The translations under genes were made by a program, and so were the position numbers. The notes beneath the pieces are model-generated. The model did not search any database. It saw only the letters and a program-made list of their open reading frames with translations, and had not been told where the DNA came from. From Asticcacaulis sp. EMRT-3 (GTDB lineage: Bacteria > Pseudomonadota > Alphaproteobacteria > Caulobacterales > Caulobacteraceae): a stretch of 64,000 nucleotides of DNA. Positions 61,501 through 64,000 of the stretch are shown here, in pieces; position 1 is the first letter of the stretch, and each line of letters begins with the position of its first letter. Location of the stretch: the NCBI RefSeq assembly GCF_030027245.1, contig NZ_JASERT010000003.1, positions 66,866 through 130,865 of the forward strand. The letters are read 5' to 3'.

Positions 61501-61757
61501 GATAGCGATCTTGTCGTCTCCAGGCCAGGAATGCCAGAAAGAGCCGTCTCAATCGGGAAGGTCACGCGCTTTTCAATTTCGACGGGGGACAGGCCGGTAT
61601 CGATTGTGTTGATCTGAACCTGCTTGTTGGTGATGTCAGGGACGGCATCAATCGGCAGCTTCGTCAGTTGCCAGGCCCCGAACGTGCCGACCAACATGAC
61701 AATAAGCAGGACGGCCCAGCGTGCACGCACGCTGAGCGCCATTAAGTTTCCTATCAT
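58515..61757 (-). CDS. czcA: CzcA-type RND heavy-metal efflux pump
   Basis: This is the inner-membrane proton-driven pump of a tripartite metal efflux system. The 1080-aa protein has the HME-RND layout with about twelve transmembrane helices and two large periplasmic loops. DFGLIVDGAVIIIEN near residue 425 is the HME1-type pattern (DFGx3DGAx4EN) associated with Co/Zn/Cd (Czc) and Ni (Cnr, Ncc) pumps rather than Cu/Ag. The N-terminus LTKLPIDAVPDITNKQVQIN is typical. It follows czcB after 2 bases. Confidence 0.95.
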   Translation of the reverse strand: MIGNLMALSVRARWAVLLIVMLVGTFGAWQLTKLPIDAVPDITNKQVQINTIDTGLSPVEIEKRVTFPIETALSGIPGLETTRSLSRNGFSQVSAIFTEGTDLYFARQQVSERIAQARDSLPEGTQPQIGPVTTGLGEVFMYAIDFANPNGKGAKIVDGQPGWQSDGSFLTPEGDRLTDEVSRAAYLRTVQTWIISPQLRTVKGVAGVDSIGGFEKQYIVEPDPVKLSAYGVSFTELAKALEAANLSVGANFLNRSGEAYLVRADARIRSLDEINQAIIATRGGLPVALKDVATVRLGGELRTGAASMNGHEVVIGTTLMLIGENSRTVAKAVGEKLEGIKKSQPPGLKVTTTLDRSKLVSATVETVQKNLFEGAVLVAVALFLLLGNVRAAIIAVLIIPFSFLIMAIGMNGMKVSGNLMSLGALDFGLIVDGAVIIIENCLRRLAERQHHEGRILSLRERLEETTLATQEMIKPTVYGQAIIFLVFAPLLTFTGVEGKTFSPMAITLILALAAAFVLSITFVPAMVALLIRGKITEKEVWIIRKIKTAYEPVLHQAVAKPWPFIASGIGIFVLSGFVFTLLGQEFIPQLDEKNIALSTSRIPSTSLEESLTMQKGVEKAVSSLPEVELMFSKTGTAEVATDPMPPNISDGFVILKEKQDWPKGVKTKADVVQRIEDRTNGLIGQSYELSQPIQLRFNELIAGVRGDVAIKLYGDDLDKMGASAARIVSVLQSIPGAADVKAEQTAGSPTLDVQFDRTAIARYGLTVEEVADTVSAAMGGREAGLVFEGDRRFNIVVRVPQSTRNDLDAFMALPVMLPEEGGHARGSVPLSQVAQFRFTEGLNQISRENGKRRIVIQANVRGRDVGSFVTEALLKVEAVALPTGSFLEWGGQFQNLKAASDRLAIVVPICFLAIFGLLFMALGGFGRAISVFTAVPLALAGGVFTLAMTGIAFSVSAAVGFICLSGVAVLNGLVVMTSIRQRIEAGMELSKAITEGMIERVRPVIMTGLVPAIGFIPMALGTGTGAEVQKPLAVVVIGGLVTATALTLLVLPAITQVVLGLGERMNKRRQVMPVNERPAE

Positions 61758-61759
61758 GG

Positions 61760-62914
61760 CTATCCCTCCTCGCCTGCGCCCTTGCCGAGCTCAGCCTTCA
61801 GATAGAAGGCATTGCGCGTGGCAATGGACTGACCGGAGGTGAGACCGGAGGTAATCTCAGCGCGGCCGGCGCTGCGTTGACCGACCGTCACAGGTGTGGC
61901 CTTGAAGCCATCCTTGGTGCGAACGAAAACGACATCGCGACCGTTCACCGACTGCACGGCTTCATCGGGAACGACGATCGCACTTGATTGGCTCGTAACC
62001 GCCGGGAAAAGGCGCGCCCGTACCGAAAGGCCGGGTTGAACTTCACCGCCGACAACATCGAGAACGGCCGTCGCGGCGCGGGTTTCGGCATTAAGGGAGG
62101 GTGTGACCGATCGAACCCGCGCTTCAAGGGCACGTCCGTCCGGCATGTCGATGACGGCGCGGTCTCCGGCGGCCACACGTGTCATATCCGACGCACCAAT
62201 AGCCGCCTCGATCTGAACGAGCTTCGGATCGGCCACCCGAAACAGTTCGGTCTCAGGCTGCACGAAGGCACCTAAGCTGGCCATGCTGGCCGTTACCTGC
62301 CCGGATATCGGGCTGGCAACGATGACGCCGTGGCCATCCGAGGTGATCCGTGCCGCGGACGCCGCCGATTGCGTCCTAGTGACCTCAGCTTGCGCCGCAG
62401 CCGCATCCGCCTGCGCCCGCTCATAGTCGACTCGCGCCGACACGCCCTGATCCATCAGGGATTTCTCCCGTGCAAGATTGGCTTGAGCGACACGCGCACG
62501 GGCCAGGGCCGTGGTGCGATCGGCAGCGATCTGGCCAGCATCCCGGCTTTCGATCAGGGCCAGGGCTTCCCCCGCCTTTACCGGATCACCAAGACGTTTG
62601 TAGATGCGTGATATGGACCCTGCGGCTCTGGCAGTCAGCGCCGCCTGGCCATTGGGTGTTGCCACGACCTGAGCCTGCGTGATGATTTCCGAGGACAGAC
62701 CTCCGGAATTGACCGCTTCTACAGAAATATTGGCGGCGGTGATCGCCTCCTGTGACAGCTTCAGATCATCTGAAGGTGTCTCTTCAACGGCAACCGCCGA
62801 GGCCGAGACGGCGGGTTTGTCGCCCGTGCAACGCGCCAGGCCAAAGCCGCCAGCGCCAACAAGGAGGAGTGCGGCAGCAGCGCCACCGTAACGATAGAGA
62901 TTGTTCGATTTCAT
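61760..62914 (-). CDS. czcB: CzcB-type periplasmic adaptor
   Basis: This is the membrane-fusion subunit linking CzcA to the outer-membrane channel. The 384-aa protein has an N-terminal hydrophobic stretch with a possible lipobox-like LARC. A lipoyl/barrel-sandwich region (AAGSISRIYKRLGDPVKAGE, GVIVASPISGQVTASMASLG) and an alpha-hairpin of Ala-rich repeats follow. Beta-barrel segments (VQPGLSVRARLFPAV, VPDEAVQSVNGRDVVFVRTK) complete it. The czcC stop overlaps its start. Confidence 0.93.
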   Translation of the reverse strand: MKSNNLYRYGGAAAALLLVGAGGFGLARCTGDKPAVSASAVAVEETPSDDLKLSQEAITAANISVEAVNSGGLSSEIITQAQVVATPNGQAALTARAAGSISRIYKRLGDPVKAGEALALIESRDAGQIAADRTTALARARVAQANLAREKSLMDQGVSARVDYERAQADAAAAQAEVTRTQSAASAARITSDGHGVIVASPISGQVTASMASLGAFVQPETELFRVADPKLVQIEAAIGASDMTRVAAGDRAVIDMPDGRALEARVRSVTPSLNAETRAATAVLDVVGGEVQPGLSVRARLFPAVTSQSSAIVVPDEAVQSVNGRDVVFVRTKDGFKATPVTVGQRSAGRAEITSGLTSGQSIATRNAFYLKAELGKGAGEEG

Positions 62915-64000
62915 GATTTGTCTCCCGAACCTTGCGGGTCTCCAAATGGGGTAATGCCGCGCAGACGGGCGAGTTCGGCTTCGGCGTTGAGGCGATCTTC
63001 TCTCGCCTTCAGCGTTTGATTGCGGGCGTCGGTCAGGGTCCGGCGCGCACCTAGAACTTCGCTCAAAGGCAGCTTGCCGGCCTCGTAGCCAATACGGGTG
63101 AGCCGGTAGGCTTCTTGGGCAGTCTGCTCGCTGTCGTGCGCAGATTTGACGCGCGTGAAGGCTGCCTGAAGCTTGGCCGTTGCCGACTGGATATCCGCTT
63201 GGGCATCAAGCCGGGCGATATTGACCCTCTGATCTGCCGCCGCCAGCTCGGATTGAACAGAACTGATATTGCCGCGGTTGCGATCGAAGATCGGGAACGG
63301 CACGGACACGCCACCGACAAGGGCGCGGGAATCGTCAGCGGCGATCCGGCGAACCCCCAAGGACACGGTTACGTCTGGCGAAGAGCGTGTTTGCTCGACA
63401 CGAACCCGTTTGGCCACCTCATTGCGTTCAGCTTGTGCCACCAGGTAGGCGGGACTGTTCAAAGGATCGGCCGGAGCAATTGGCTCACCTCGGTCGGCGT
63501 GCGCAAGAAGACTATCGGTAATCGAGGTGAACTGAACAGGCGAATCGACCATGGCCGTGAGCTTGGCAAACGCTGTGTTTCGCACAGCCTGGGCTTCATC
63601 GACATCGGCACGGGCCGCTTCAACACCTGATCGCGCCTGCACGGATCGCAGATCCGCTTCCTTACCGGCCTTGACCATAGCGTCCGCAACGCGCGCATCG
63701 TCTTCCGCCAGGGCCAGCGAGTCCTTGGCGAGTTGGAACCGTATGTCCGCAGCTTCCGCAGCAGCATAAGCTTGGGCCAGATCGAAGGCGAAATCGCTCT
63801 GCGTCATGGTGGCCCGGGCGCGTGCCACGTCCAGACCCGCGCGACCGGCCTCGATACGGGCACCGCGTTTACCGCCGAGCTCAATGGTTTGCTCAATCGC
63901 CGCTGTCGTTTCAGCACTTTGGGTGCCTGAATAGGGCCCGCTTCCGCCGAAATTCTCGACGGTCACGTTTACCGTCGGATTGGGTAGCGCACGGGACTGG
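62911..64000 (-). CDS. czcC: CzcC-type outer-membrane efflux protein (5' end off window)
   Basis: This is the TolC-like outer-membrane channel of the Czc system. The visible part has the two repeated OEP helical domains (EQTIELGGKRGARIEAGRAG, VARARATMTQSDFAFDLAQA, TRIGYEAGKLPLSEVLGARR). Upstream of the first in-frame GTG the frame stays open to the edge, reading SRALPNPTVNVTVENFGG, typical of CzcC. The true start therefore lies beyond 64000. Its stop overlaps the czcB start by 4 bases. Confidence 0.93.
   Translation of the reverse strand, partial: QSRALPNPTVNVTVENFGGSGPYSGTQSAETTAAIEQTIELGGKRGARIEAGRAGLDVARARATMTQSDFAFDLAQAYAAAEAADIRFQLAKDSLALAEDDARVADAMVKAGKEADLRSVQARSGVEAARADVDEAQAVRNTAFAKLTAMVDSPVQFTSITDSLLAHADRGEPIAPADPLNSPAYLVAQAERNEVAKRVRVEQTRSSPDVTVSLGVRRIAADDSRALVGGVSVPFPIFDRNRGNISSVQSELAAADQRVNIARLDAQADIQSATAKLQAAFTRVKSAHDSEQTAQEAYRLTRIGYEAGKLPLSEVLGARRTLTDARNQTLKAREDRLNAEAELARLRGITPFGDPQGSGDKS

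Noticed and set aside
1..64000. tRNA, rRNA and complete insertion sequences
   Set aside because: I looked for the usual signatures (tRNA arms, transposase DDE motifs with terminal repeats) and saw none. Diverged tRNAs could escape reading by eye.

Overview
The window is part of a large, probably conjugative plasmid (or plasmid-derived element) of an alphaproteobacterium. A Caulobacterales-type host such as Asticcacaulis or Brevundimonas is plausible but not proven. The evidence is an RPA-family RepA with iterons, parAB, a second ParA/VirC1-type pair, a complete virB-type type IV secretion operon with virD4, a MucR/Ros regulator, an alphaproteobacterial SOS box (GAAC-N7-GAAC) upstream of imuA-imuB-dnaE2, and antirestriction and ParB-like genes typical of alphaproteobacterial plasmids. 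No rRNA, tRNA, intact transposase or CRISPR array was seen.

Layout. 1-12054 (minus strand): virB1-B2-B3-B4-(113-aa exported protein)-B6-B5-B8-B9-B10-B11-virD4, tightly packed with stop/start overlaps. virD4 runs off the left edge, and no relaxase or VirB7 lipoprotein is visible. 12055-18413: maintenance region with a repA 3' remnant, a cluster of inverted repeats, a VirC1/ParA-like gene and small partner, about ten iterons, repA, a decayed gene, and parA-parB. 18414-33032: a plus-strand block of DUF736, ArdC, a 707-aa ParB-like protein, two unknown proteins, a 1443-aa strawberry-notch-type helicase/methylase, a Toprim protein and a DUF2493/SLOG protein. It is interrupted by two DUF4143 AAA ATPases. 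Several of these genes share related hairpin-rich leaders, which looks like a leading-region or establishment module. 33033-43334: stability and stress genes: RES/Xre and HipA/HipB toxin-antitoxin pairs, an XRE regulator, MucR, a pRiA4b ORF-3-like protein, a dense hairpin array, an S41 peptidase flanked by inverted repeats, a Fic protein and a SRAP protein. 43545-49048: an SOS-type imuA-imuB-dnaE2 translesion cassette. 49068-50632: small unknown, double-receiver and WGR genes. 50869-64000: heavy-metal resistance with a CDF protein, an RcnA-like Ni/Co exporter and RcnR-like repressor, an EamA transporter, a ZIP transporter, a CadA-like P-type ATPase with a divergent CadR/MerR regulator, a lipoprotein, a DUF190 protein and czcCBA. 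czcC runs off the right edge.

The pieces form a self-transfer plasmid: T4SS for DNA export, antirestriction and ParB-like proteins probably for entry, RepA/ParAB and toxin-antitoxin pairs for maintenance, and metal efflux plus mutagenic repair as cargo. An 18-bp palindrome, CCTTAGTCATGACTAAGG, recurs inside virD4 and parB and in near-identical form between genes at 36563 and 38762. It is the best candidate for a plasmid-wide ParB/KorB-type binding site. The least explained parts are the shared leaders of the plus-strand block, the hairpin array at 38546-38718 and the inverted repeats around the S41 peptidase gene.
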